From: Micromonospora sp. H61
GTDB taxonomy: Bacteria > Actinomycetota > Actinomycetes > Mycobacteriales > Micromonosporaceae
NCBI RefSeq assembly: GCF_018070325.1
Contig: NZ_JAGPXY010000003.1
Coordinates: forward strand, 62,001 to 126,000
Length of the DNA: 64,000 nt
Direction: 5' to 3'
Both the position numbers and the translations under genes were made by a program. A model generated the notes under the pieces. It worked only from the letters and a program-made list of their open reading frames with translations. It was not told where the DNA came from and made no database searches. Positions 44,702-52,619 of this stretch are shown here, one piece after another; the stretch's first letter is position 1, and each line of letters begins with the position of its first letter.

Positions 44702-44851
44702 TTATCGGACGCCGATCAGGGCAGGGGCCGTGTCACGGACCTGGTCGTAGCGCCGCTGCGCCCGCTGTGCCGCGGTGGACACCCGGGCGCAGGAGTCACA
44801 GAACCGCGCTGCCGCCTGAGCCTGCGCTGAACGCCGTGTCGTGCCGAACAT
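44702..44851 (-). CDS. 49-aa small protein with CxxC
   Basis: The frame from ATG 44851 (after GGAAGGAGTCGGC) encodes MFGTTRRSAQAQAAARFCDS, then CARVSTAAQRAQRRYDQVRD and ends APALIGVR. One CxxC sits at residues 18-21. It lies 22 bp upstream of the Cys-pair peptide gene and divergent from arsR, where it would lead the minus-strand ars operon. Function unknown; the strong ribosome site and position support a real gene. Confidence 0.65.
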   Translation of the reverse strand: MFGTTRRSAQAQAAARFCDSCARVSTAAQRAQRRYDQVRDTAPALIGVR

Positions 44852-44877
44852 GCCGACTCCTTCCCCGCGACGTCTGT

Positions 44878-44897
44878 CTTGACGTTCGTCGAATCAG
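44878..44897. promoter_or_regulatory. Divergent ars promoter with TCGAATCA motif
   Basis: TTGACGTTCGTCGAATCA lies between the 49-aa gene and arsR. TTGACG may be a -35, and the embedded dyad TTCGTCGAA with TCGAATCA is shared with the arsO-like upstream region. Confidence 0.4.
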
Positions 44898-44936
44898 AGA
44901 GTTGCACGCTGCTTAGACACCTGTCAACCTAGAGGC

Positions 44937-45314
44937 ATGTCAAAGCAAGCCGGGCTGCTTCCCGTCATCGACCTCACCGCCGACACGCCGTGCTGCCCGC
45001 CGCTGGCGCAGAGCCCGGTGCCGGCGCAGACCGCCGCGGTGCTCGCGCCGGCGTTCAAGGCGCTCGGCGACCCGGTGCGGCTGCGGCTGATGTCGATGAT
45101 CGCCTCGGCGAAGAGCGGGGAGGCGTGCGTCTGTGACCTGACCCCGGCGTTCGACCTGACCGGGCCGACGATCTCGCACCACCTCAAGACGCTGCGCGAG
45201 GCCGGCCTCGTCGACGCCGAACGCCGCGGCACCTGGGTGTACTACCGGGCCCGGCCGGCCATCCTGCGCCAGCTCGCCGGGCTGCTCAGCGTCGAACCGG
45301 CCGCCGTGGCCTGA
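44937..45314 (+). CDS. arsR: ArsR-family arsenite-responsive repressor
   Basis: A 125-aa winged-helix protein with the arsenite site ACVCDLTPAF in the alpha-3 region and an N-terminal CCPPL that supplies a further Cys, as in Corynebacterium-type ArsR. The HTH is LTGPTISHHLKTLREAGL. It is read away from the minus-strand ars operon and likely represses both sides. Confidence 0.92.
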   Translation: MSKQAGLLPVIDLTADTPCCPPLAQSPVPAQTAAVLAPAFKALGDPVRLRLMSMIASAKSGEACVCDLTPAFDLTGPTISHHLKTLREAGLVDAERRGTWVYYRARPAILRQLAGLLSVEPAAVA

Positions 45315-45487
45315 GGTCTGGCCGTCGACCCGGGTCGGCCAGGGTGGTTGCGACGTGGGTGGCTCAGGCAGCGCTGGCCGAACTACAGTCCTACCTCAAG
45401 ACCTGCCGCTGCACCGACCCCCGCCCCGAGGGGGCTGCGGACCGCCCCGCGCCGCCACCCAACCGTCGTTTGACACTCCCACGATCG

Positions 45488-45518
45488 CTCAGTAATCATT
45501 GAGTCAATGATGACTGAG
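45488..45518. promoter_or_regulatory. 31-bp near-perfect dyad over the start of the ArsR-phosphatase gene
   Basis: CTCAGTAATCATTGA and its complement, with a single mismatch, flank one central G. It includes the ATG at 45507. AT-rich dyads of this kind are typical ArsR operators; autoregulation is likely. Confidence 0.55.
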
Positions 45519-46208
45519 CTTGTTTCCTTGCGGGGGCGCGCCCGGATCCACGCCGCGCTGGGCGACCCGGCGCGCCTGGCGATCGTGGACGCGCTCACCC
45601 TCGGCGACGCCTCGCCCGGAGAAATCGCCCACGACCTGCAGATACCGACGAACCTCGTCGCCCACCACGTCAAAGTCCTCACCGACGCGGGCCTCGTCGT
45701 GCGTGGCCGCTCCGAGGGTGACCGGCGCCGCACCTACCTGCGGCTGCGTCCCGAAGCCCTCACCGCACTGCGCCCCACGCCCCTGACCGGCGTGGGACGG
45801 GTGGTGTTCGTGTGCACCCGCAACTCCGCCCGCTCGCAACTGGCCGCCGCTCTCTGGTCCGAGCGCACCCATACCCCGGCCGCGTCCGCGGGGACACAGC
45901 CCGCCGAGCGGGTCCACCCCCGTGCCGTCGCCGTCGCCCACCGGCACGGTCTGGCCCTCGACCCGAGCAGCACCAACCGTGTCGCGGACATCGTGCGCGA
46001 CGACGACCTGGTCATCGCCGTCTGCGACAACGCCCACGAGGAACTCACCGCCCCAGCCCAGCCCCGGCTGCACTGGTCGGTGCCCGACCCCGTCCGCCTG
46101 GACACCGACGACGCCTTCGAGGCGGCGTTCGCCGACCTCGCAGCCCGCGTCGACCGGGTCGCCCCCGTCATCACCCCCGCCATGAGCTCGCGAGGACCCC
46201 ATGACTGA
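45507..46208 (+). CDS. ArsR-type HTH fused to low-molecular-weight phosphatase-type arsenate reductase
   Basis: A 233-aa fusion. Residues 1-90 form an ArsR winged helix (ALGDPARLAIVDALTLGDA; QIPTNLVAHHVKVL). Residues 98-230 form an LMW-PTP domain with the P-loop VCTRNSARSQ (C-x5-R) and an acid region (SVPDPVRLD). The phosphatase fold binds arsenate, so the fusion may sense or reduce arsenate while controlling the operon. It overlaps the next gene by 8 bp. Confidence 0.9.
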   Translation: MMTELVSLRGRARIHAALGDPARLAIVDALTLGDASPGEIAHDLQIPTNLVAHHVKVLTDAGLVVRGRSEGDRRRTYLRLRPEALTALRPTPLTGVGRVVFVCTRNSARSQLAAALWSERTHTPAASAGTQPAERVHPRAVAVAHRHGLALDPSSTNRVADIVRDDDLVIAVCDNAHEELTAPAQPRLHWSVPDPVRLDTDDAFEAAFADLAARVDRVAPVITPAMSSRGPHD

Positions 46209-46857
46209 CACTCACGCCCATCCGCAGCTGTCCATCGACCAACAGCTCGCCCTGCGCACCGCCGCCACCCGCCTCGCCGAGGAGTTCACCGGCGTCTACG
46301 GCACCGAGACCATCGAGCGGTTCCTGCACACCAGCTACGACCAGTTCGCCACCGCCGGCAGCATCCCCCACTACCTGCCGCTGCTCGCCGAACGCTTCGC
46401 CCGCCAGCGCCTGCAGGCCCTCGCCCGCGTCGAGGGCCACCACCGCGACGGCCGCCCCGTCGCCCTGTTCCTGTGCACCCACAACGCCGGCCGCTCGCAG
46501 ATGGCGTTGGGGTTCTTCACCCACCTCGCCGGCGACCAGGCGGTCGCGTGGTCCGGCGGCAGCGAACCCGGCGCCGAGGTCAACCCCGCCGCCATCGCCG
46601 CGATGGCCGAGCGCGGCATCGACATCGCCGCGGAGTTCCCCAAGCCGTGGACCGACGAGGTCATCCGCGCCGCCGACGTCGTCATCACCATGGGCTGCGG
46701 CGACGCCTGCCCGGTCTTCCCCGGCACCCGCTACGAGAACTGGGACCTCGACGACCCCGCCGGGCGCGACCTCGCCGACGTCCGGCCGATCCGCGACGAC
46801 ATCGAACGCCGCGTCCGGCGCCTCCTCGACGACCTCCACGTCGCCCACCCGGCATGA
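46201..46857 (+). CDS. arsC: Arsenate reductase, LMW-PTP type with N-terminal helical domain
   Basis: A 218-aa protein. The N-terminal 75 residues (LRTAATRLAEEFTGVYGTET) form the three-helix domain seen in actinobacterial arsenate reductases. The catalytic loop is LCTHNAGRSQMA, and MGCGDACPVFPG supplies two further Cys. Such enzymes form an arseno-mycothiol adduct or use thioredoxin. It reduces arsenate to arsenite for ACR3. Confidence 0.92.
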   Translation: MTDTHAHPQLSIDQQLALRTAATRLAEEFTGVYGTETIERFLHTSYDQFATAGSIPHYLPLLAERFARQRLQALARVEGHHRDGRPVALFLCTHNAGRSQMALGFFTHLAGDQAVAWSGGSEPGAEVNPAAIAAMAERGIDIAAEFPKPWTDEVIRAADVVITMGCGDACPVFPGTRYENWDLDDPAGRDLADVRPIRDDIERRVRRLLDDLHVAHPA

Positions 46858-48008
46858 CAGACCCGATCCACACCACCAGCGACCGAGAACCGACGGGAGT
46901 GCCCGTGAGCACCCGCACCGCCCCTGACATCGACTCCGGCGAGAACGCCGTCGTCGGCCGCCTCTCCCGACTCGACCAGTTCCTCCCCGTGTGGATCGGG
47001 CTGGCGATGGTCGCCGGCCTGCTCCTCGGTCGGCTGATCCCCGGGTTGAACAGCGCCCTGGACGCGGTGCAGATCGGCGGGATCTCGCTACCGATCGCGG
47101 CCGGTCTGCTGATCATGATGTACCCGGTGCTGGCGAAGGTCCGCTACGACCGGCTCGACACCGTCACCGGCGACCGCCGGCTGCTTATCTCCTCGCTGGT
47201 CCTCAACTGGGTCGTCGGCCCCGCCGTGATGTTCGCCCTGGCCTGGCTGTTCCTGGCCGACCAACCCGCGTACCGCACCGGCCTGATCATCGTCGGCCTG
47301 GCCCGTTGCATCGCCATGGTCATCATCTGGAACGACCTCGCCTGCGGTGACCGGGAAGCCGCCGCCGTCCTGGTCGCGCTCAACTCGGTCTTCCAGGTCA
47401 TCGCCTTCGGCCTGCTCGGCTGGTTCTACCTCGCCGTGCTTCCCCAGTGGCTGGGGCTCTCCGGCGCCGAGTTGACGGTTTCGGCCTGGGACATCGCCGC
47501 TAACGTGCTCATCTTCCTCGGCATCCCACTGCTCGCCGGCTACCTCACCCGCCGCCTCGGCGAACGCGCCAAGGGCCGCACCTGGTACGAGGCCCGCTTC
47601 CTGCCCCGCATCGGCCCGGCCGCCCTCTACGGGCTGCTGTTCACGATCGTGATCCTGTTCGCCCTGCAAGGCGACGCCATCACCAGCCGACCCCTGGACG
47701 TCGTCCGCATCGCCCTGCCCCTGCTGGTGTACTTCGCACTCATGTGGGCCGGCTCCTACGCCCTCGGTCGGGCCATCGGCCTCGGCTACCAGCGCACCAC
47801 CACGCTGGCGTTCACCGCCGCCGGCAACAACTTCGAACTCGCCATCGCCGTCGCGATCGGCACCTTCGGCGTCACCTCCGGCCAAGCCCTCGCCGGCGTC
47901 GTCGGCCCCCTGATCGAAGTGCCCGTCCTCGTCGGCCTCGTCTACGTCTCGCTGTGGGCACGCCGCCGCTTCTTCACGTCTACGCCTTCCGCCACGACAG
48001 CCGCCTAA
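46854..48008 (+). CDS. acr3: ACR3-type arsenite efflux permease
   Basis: A 384-aa protein with ten membrane helices. The conserved arsenite Cys lies in IVGLARCIAMVIIWNDLACG, and TAAGNNFELAIAVAIG is the second signature. ATG 46854 overlaps the arsC stop; GTG 46905 with GGGAG is an alternative. It exports arsenite produced by the arsenate reductases. Confidence 0.94.
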   Translation: MTDPIHTTSDREPTGVPVSTRTAPDIDSGENAVVGRLSRLDQFLPVWIGLAMVAGLLLGRLIPGLNSALDAVQIGGISLPIAAGLLIMMYPVLAKVRYDRLDTVTGDRRLLISSLVLNWVVGPAVMFALAWLFLADQPAYRTGLIIVGLARCIAMVIIWNDLACGDREAAAVLVALNSVFQVIAFGLLGWFYLAVLPQWLGLSGAELTVSAWDIAANVLIFLGIPLLAGYLTRRLGERAKGRTWYEARFLPRIGPAALYGLLFTIVILFALQGDAITSRPLDVVRIALPLLVYFALMWAGSYALGRAIGLGYQRTTTLAFTAAGNNFELAIAVAIGTFGVTSGQALAGVVGPLIEVPVLVGLVYVSLWARRRFFTSTPSATTAA

Positions 48009-48025
48009 CCGGTAAGGGAAACACC

Positions 48026-48433
48026 GTGAGTGACAAGCCCAGCGTCCTGTTCGTCTGCGTCCACAACGCCGGCCGCTCCCAGATGGCCGCCGGCTGGCTG
48101 CGCCACCTCGCCGGCGACACCGTCGAAGTCCGCTCCGCCGGCTCCGCCCCCGCCGACACCGTCAACCCCGCCGCCGTGCAGGCCATGCGCGAGGTCGGCA
48201 TCGACATCACCGACCAGACCCCGAAACTTCTGGAGTACGAGACCGCGGAGTCCTCCGACGTCATAGTCACCATGGGCTGCGGGGACGCCTGCCCGGTCTT
48301 CCCCGGCAAGCGCTACGAGGACTGGAAACTCGACGACCCCGCCGGCAGGGGCGTCGACGCCGTCCGCCCGATCCGCGACGACATCCGGGGGCGGGTGGAG
48401 AAGCTCCTCACCGAGCTGCGCCCAAGCGCCTGA
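48026..48433 (+). CDS. arsC: Arsenate reductase, LMW-PTP type
   Basis: A 135-aa protein: VLFVCVHNAGRSQMAAGWLR is the P-loop and VTMGCGDACPVFPG the second Cys region. It is very similar to the phosphatase half of the 46201 gene but lacks its helical domain. It starts with GTG after AAGGGAA and ends the ars operon. Confidence 0.93.
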   Translation: MSDKPSVLFVCVHNAGRSQMAAGWLRHLAGDTVEVRSAGSAPADTVNPAAVQAMREVGIDITDQTPKLLEYETAESSDVIVTMGCGDACPVFPGKRYEDWKLDDPAGRGVDAVRPIRDDIRGRVEKLLTELRPSA

Positions 48434-48731
48434 CGCCGCCCTCGTCGCCGCCCGCCGGGCCACCCACGACCCAGGCCACGACACACGGGCCGCGGTTTTC
48501 CTCCCGGGTTACCCGGCGAGTCGGGCGCTGATGTCGGCGACCGTGGCCTTGGCCGTGCGCCCCGCGTCCACCAGCGTCGCTCACGCCGACCCGGTGAGGT
48601 GGGCGGCTCGGATGCGCCGCTGATCGTGCGGGCGGCCATGTTGGGGTGCTGCCACCCCGCCACGCTACGGCGCGGTGCCAGGCGTGCGCCTCGACGAGGC
48701 GCCTGAGCGTGCAGGATCGGCTCCGTGACGA
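48434..48731. other. 298-bp gap with a possible decayed minus-strand frame
   Basis: On the minus strand a frame ending at 48511 reads ATLVDAGRTAKATVADISAR and LAG-stop, preceded after one in-frame stop by RRIRAAHLTGSA. This looks like a worn gene end, family unknown. No intact gene was found. Confidence 0.35.
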
Positions 48732-49076
48732 TCAGGAGCCGCCTGCCGAACGCGGCGCGTACATGATCAGGGCGACGCCGATCAGGCAGATGCCGGCGCC
48801 GATGACGTCCCACCGGTCGGGTCGGAACTTGTCGACGATCACCCCCCAGGCGAGGGATCCGGCCACGAACACGCCGCCGTAGGCGGCGAGGATGCGTCCG
48901 AAGTTCGGGTCGGGCTGGAAGGTGGCGACGAATCCGTACGCGCCGAGGGCGATGACGCCGGCGGCGATCCACCACAGGCCGCGGTGCTCGCGCCAGCCCT
49001 GCCAGATCAGCCACGCCCCGCCGATCTCGAACAGGGCGGCGACGATGAACAGCAGGATCGAGCGGACGACGGTCAT
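48732..49076 (-). CDS. YnfA-family (UPF0060) membrane protein
   Basis: A 114-aa protein with four helices: [20 protein letters not shown], then [11 protein letters not shown] and [15 protein letters not shown], all typical of YnfA, an SMR-like family with unsettled function. ATG 49076 gives the standard N-terminus. Confidence 0.88.
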   Translation of the reverse strand: MTVVRSILLFIVAALFEIGGAWLIWQGWREHRGLWWIAAGVIALGAYGFVATFQPDPNFGRILAAYGGVFVAGSLAWGVIVDKFRPDRWDVIGAGICLIGVALIMYAPRSAGGS

Positions 49077-49110
49077 CCGTGGACCGTACCGATGTGCCCG
49101 CGGACCCCGA

Positions 49111-49560
49111 TCATGCCGGTGACCCGGTCGAACAGGCACCTCCTGGAGCGATGGTGGGGAAGGGGATGGGACAGCACGGCTGGCCGGCGCACTCGACGAG
49201 GTCGTCGCAGCCGGCCTTCACTGCGGCGCGCAGTGTGCCGGCGATGACCTGCAAATCAGCGATCTTCGCCTCGACCTCGGCGAGCTTCGCTTGGGCGCGG
49301 ACCCGCAGGCCGGCATCGGTGTGGCGGCCGTGACGGTGCCGGCCCGCGTCGAGCAGCTCGGCGACCTCGTCGAGGGTGAACCCGAGCCGCTGCGCCGCCT
49401 TGATCACCCTCAGCACGGTGACCGCTTCGGCTGGGTAGAGGCGGTGCCCGCCCAGGCTTCGGTCCGGTTCGGCGAGCAGTCCGCGACGTTCGTAGTAGCG
49501 CAGTGTCTGCGGGTGCACCCCGGCTGCGGCGGCGACCTGGCCGCTGCGCAATCCGCTCAC
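49111..49560 (-). CDS. MerR-family metal-responsive regulator
   Basis: A 149-aa protein with the MerR HTH ([20 protein letters not shown]), a dimerisation helix and a Cys-rich C-terminus ([20 protein letters not shown]). The Cys pattern is like mercury-type MerR. GTG 49560 overlaps the stop of the upstream gene. No MerA or MerB is present in the window. Confidence 0.87.
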   Translation of the reverse strand: MSGLRSGQVAAAAGVHPQTLRYYERRGLLAEPDRSLGGHRLYPAEAVTVLRVIKAAQRLGFTLDEVAELLDAGRHRHGRHTDAGLRVRAQAKLAEVEAKIADLQVIAGTLRAAVKAGCDDLVECAGQPCCPIPFPTIAPGGACSTGSPA

Positions 49561-49889
49561 GCCGTCATCCCGGCGGCGGCTCGCAGCGCGAGCGCGTCGA
49601 GGACGTCGACGTGTTCGGCCGGCACCCGCACGTCGAGACGCAGCGTGCCGGTGTCGGCGGCGAGGGTGAACGAGAAGAACGAGCAGCAGGAGCTCTCCCG
49701 GCCGATCAGGTCCCGTGTGGTGGCCTCGGCGGTCGGGTCGAGACGCCACCGCATCTCGGTGGGGGACAGCCGCTGCTGCGCCAACAGGGCGGTGGCGAAC
49801 AGGTAGTCGAATTCGGCCAGCCGCAGCGGCCGTTGCCCGCTCGGCAGGGTGCACGACTCGGGCACCCACGGCTGGGAGTCAGTGGTCAT
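49557..49889 (-). CDS. Small protein with CCSFF motif in the MerR operon
   Basis: A 110-aa soluble protein. The distinctive part is GRESSCCSFFSFTLAAD, a vicinal Cys pair followed by aromatics, with another Cys near the N-terminus (PESCTLP). Similar small proteins occur next to actinobacterial MerR-type regulators, but I do not know the activity. ATG 49889 is 8-9 bases from the -10 region, so the mRNA has almost no leader. Confidence 0.75.
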   Translation of the reverse strand: MTTDSQPWVPESCTLPSGQRPLRLAEFDYLFATALLAQQRLSPTEMRWRLDPTAEATTRDLIGRESSCCSFFSFTLAADTGTLRLDVRVPAEHVDVLDALALRAAAGMTA

Positions 49890-49897
49890 ACCAACGA

Positions 49898-49928
49898 CGG
49901 TAAGCGTGTACCTGAGTACCGGATGCAA
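49898..49928 (-). promoter_or_regulatory. MerR-type promoter with 19-bp spacer
   Basis: TTGCAT (49923-49928) and TTACCG (49898-49903) are 19 bp apart, with the dyad GGTACTCAGGTAC in the spacer, the hallmark of MerR-activated promoters. Confidence 0.7.
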
Positions 49929-49992
49929 GCCCAACGCTCAGCAAGCTTGTCGACCGGTCACCGCCGTTCGGGTGCCACCCATGCGGGGCCGT

Positions 49993-50448
49993 TCAGACAG
50001 TTGGGCCTTGGTGGTGGTCGAGTTCGGCGCGGAGCGTGTCGGCGAAGCCTTCGGCCATGGCGAGTTGGTCGCGCAGGGCGGTGACGCGGGTGGTGGCGGC
50101 GGTGTGGAACATGGCGAGCCGGTCGAGCAGGGCTGCGCGGTCGGCGCCGGTGGCGGTGTCGAGGGCGTCGAGGACGGTGAGGAGGTCCCGCATCTCGTCG
50201 AGGGTGAAGCCGAGGGGTTTCATGCGCTTGACGACGGCGAGGCGGTCGAGGTCGGGCTCGGTGTAGAGGCGGAAGCCGCCCTCGCTGCGGGCGGAGGGCA
50301 CGATCAGGCCGGCTTCCTCGTAGTGGCGGATGGTGCGGATGCTCAGCCCGACCCGTTCGGCGGCCTCGCCGATCTGCATGAGCCGGCCGGTGGCCGAGCC
50401 GGAGCCGTGCTGCTCCGGCCCGGTCTCCCGGGTGGTGGTGGTGGCCAT
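49993..50448 (-). CDS. MerR-family regulator
   Basis: A 151-aa protein: MQIGEAAERVGLSIRTIRHY with the EEAGLI continuation, a GGFRLYTEPDL wing and a coiled-coil dimerisation helix. A 20-residue Thr/Gly-rich N-terminal extension precedes the HTH. It has no Cys and starts one base after the SulP stop, so it is cotranscribed with SulP. It may sense an anion-related or oxidative signal. Confidence 0.87.
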   Translation of the reverse strand: MATTTTRETGPEQHGSGSATGRLMQIGEAAERVGLSIRTIRHYEEAGLIVPSARSEGGFRLYTEPDLDRLAVVKRMKPLGFTLDEMRDLLTVLDALDTATGADRAALLDRLAMFHTAATTRVTALRDQLAMAEGFADTLRAELDHHQGPTV

Positions 50449-50449
50449 A

Positions 50450-51949
50450 TCAGTGGCCGACGCCGAGCTGGCCGGCGAGGGTGTCGTGGATGCGGGCACT
50501 GGGCTTGTTCAGTTCGATGATCTCGACGGTCTTGCCGCGGGTGGCGTACTTCTGCGTGATGGCGTCGAGGGCGGCGACGGATGAGGCGTCCCAGACGTGG
50601 GCGTAAGTCATGTCGATGACCACCGTCTCGGGGTCGTTCGCGTAGTCGAACTGGCCCACCAGGTCGTTGCTGGAGGCGAAGAACAACTCGCCGCGCACCG
50701 AGTAGATCCGTGTGGTGCCGTCCGGGTCCAGGACGCTGGTGACCTCGACCAGGTGGGCCACCCGCCGGGCGAAGATCACCATGGCGGTGAGGACGCCGAC
50801 CACGACGCCGATGGCGAGGTTGTGGGTGGCCAGGGTGGTGGCGACGGTGGCGACCATGACGGTGGTCTCGCCGTACGGCATCCGCTTCAGCGTGGCCGGG
50901 GCGACGGAGTGCCAGTCGAAGGTCGACACCGCCACGATGATCATCACGGCGACCAGGGCAGCCATCGGAATCACCGCCACGACGTCGCCGAGCGCGACGA
51001 CCAGGACCAGCAGGAACACGCCGGCCAGGAACGTCGACAGCCGGGTACGGGCGCCGGATGCCTTCACGTTGATCATCGTTTGGCCGATCATGGCGCAGCC
51101 ACCCATGCCGCCGAAGAAACCGGTGACGATGTTGGCCACGCCCTGGCCCCAGGACTCGCGCGTCTTGCTGGACGGGGTGTCGGTGATGTCGTCGACCAGC
51201 TTGGCGGTCATCAGCGACTCCATCAGCCCGACCAGCGCGATCCCCAGGGCGTAGGGGGCTACGAGGGTGAGGGTGTTCATGGTCCAGGGGATCTGCGGAA
51301 GGCCGAGGGTGGGCAGGCTGTCCGGCAGGGCGCCCTCGTCGCCGACGGTCGGCACCGCCACGCTGGCGAAGACGGTGACCAGCGTCAGGACCACGATGGC
51401 GACCAGCGGTGCCGGGATGGCGCGGGTGAGCCGGGGGAGCCCCACCATGATCGCCAGGGCGACGGCGACGAGCGGGTAGACCAGCCACGGCACGCCGAGC
51501 AGGTGCGGGACCTGGGCGGCGAAGATGAGGATGGCCAGGGCGTTGACGAAACCCACCATGACGCTGCGCGGGATGAACCGCATTAGCTTCGCCACGCCGA
51601 GCACGGCGAGCAGGATCTGGATCGCGCCGCCGAGGATCACCGCCGCGATCAGGTAGTCCAGCCCGTGTTCCTTCGCCAGCGGCCCGACGACGAGGGCGAT
51701 GGCTCCGGTCGCGGCGGAGATCATCGCCGGACGCCCACCGCAGATCGCGATGGTGACTGCCATCGTGAACGAGGCGAACAGCCCCACGCGGGGGTCGACA
51801 CCGGCGAGGATCGAGAACGAGATCGCCTCCGGGATCAACGCCAGGGCGACGACCAGACCGGCGAGGACCTCGGTGCGGAACACCTTCGGCGACAACCAGG
51901 ACGGACGGGACAGACGCGGCCGGTTGACCGCGGACAGCACAGAAGACAT
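50450..51949 (-). CDS. SulP-family anion permease with STAS domain
   Basis: A 499-aa protein. About 11-14 membrane helices carry the family motifs LVVALALIPEAISFSILAGV and SGARTRLSTFLAGVF, with GGMGGCAMIGQTMINVKASG; a C-terminal STAS domain (about residues 400-490, VVIDMTYAHVWDASSVAALD) is cytosolic. It moves sulfate, bicarbonate or a related anion. The pairing with MerR is unusual. Confidence 0.9.
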   Translation of the reverse strand: MSSVLSAVNRPRLSRPSWLSPKVFRTEVLAGLVVALALIPEAISFSILAGVDPRVGLFASFTMAVTIAICGGRPAMISAATGAIALVVGPLAKEHGLDYLIAAVILGGAIQILLAVLGVAKLMRFIPRSVMVGFVNALAILIFAAQVPHLLGVPWLVYPLVAVALAIMVGLPRLTRAIPAPLVAIVVLTLVTVFASVAVPTVGDEGALPDSLPTLGLPQIPWTMNTLTLVAPYALGIALVGLMESLMTAKLVDDITDTPSSKTRESWGQGVANIVTGFFGGMGGCAMIGQTMINVKASGARTRLSTFLAGVFLLVLVVALGDVVAVIPMAALVAVMIIVAVSTFDWHSVAPATLKRMPYGETTVMVATVATTLATHNLAIGVVVGVLTAMVIFARRVAHLVEVTSVLDPDGTTRIYSVRGELFFASSNDLVGQFDYANDPETVVIDMTYAHVWDASSVAALDAITQKYATRGKTVEIIELNKPSARIHDTLAGQLGVGH

Positions 51950-52217
51950 ACAGCCATTTCCACTCGGGCGTCCCGTGGACGCGCTCAGCTCCGCCCTGGA
52001 TCGGGGCAGCTACCCGACGATCAGCGACAGCCGGTCGAGCGGCCTCAGGGCGCCATTGCCCGGACACGTCACGGTCGCCGGGGGAGCCATCCGGCCTCGC
52101 CCTGATAGCCGACAGCGAACCTACCCTTCCGTCAGAGGAGAGTTCACCGAAGGTGGTGATCATCACTCGGCCGTTGCGGGTACTTCCCCGTTCGCGCCCG
52201 GACGGCCAGCGCCAGAG

Positions 52218-52550
52218 CTAGCGGGCGGCCCTGTCACCGGTGGGTCGCGAGTGCCGGAAGGCGCTCAGCAGGGCCGAGGCCACCGCAGCCACCAGCAGGA
52301 CCATCACCACGTTGAACAGCACCGTGTCGCCGGTGGAGCGGGGCGGGAAGATGTCCTTGGCGAGCCAGCCGACGCCCGTCCCCAGCCCCAGGCAGACGTG
52401 CATCATGGCCCGCAGGCGCGGCTGGGGCTGAGGGCGGCCGAAGATCCGGGGCGCCGTCGTGCCGCCACGGCTCTTGTGGAACAGCACAGTGGCGAAAGCC
52501 ACGTTGGCTGCGGCGGCGATGACCGCCAAGACCACGTCCACGGATCCCAT
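52218..52550 (-). CDS. Small membrane protein of unknown function
   Basis: A 110-aa protein with three hydrophobic segments (VVLAVIAAAANVAFATVLF; the loop ends in GTGVGWLA; then TVLFNVVMVLLVAAVASALL). ATG 52550 is used; an in-frame start at 52577 is possible. It is not clearly in an operon. Confidence 0.65.
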   Translation of the reverse strand: MGSVDVVLAVIAAAANVAFATVLFHKSRGGTTAPRIFGRPQPQPRLRAMMHVCLGLGTGVGWLAKDIFPPRSTGDTVLFNVVMVLLVAAVASALLSAFRHSRPTGDRAAR

Positions 52551-52580
52551 GACCCGAACGCTATCTGAACCTGACACCAG

Positions 52581-52612
52581 GCGTTGCCGGCGCCCGCAGA
52601 CGCCGGCAACGC
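52581..52612 (-). terminator. Terminator of the 1038-aa secreted-protein gene
   Basis: GCGTTGCCGGCG pairs with CGCCGGCAACGC around 8 nt, 7 bp past the stop at 52620. Confidence 0.75.
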
Positions 52613-52619
52613 CCCTGGT

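Noticed and set aside
45359..45505. 47-codon frame with KTCRC before the ArsR-phosphatase gene
   Set aside because: It has no ribosome site and ends within the operator; likely chance in GC-rich DNA.
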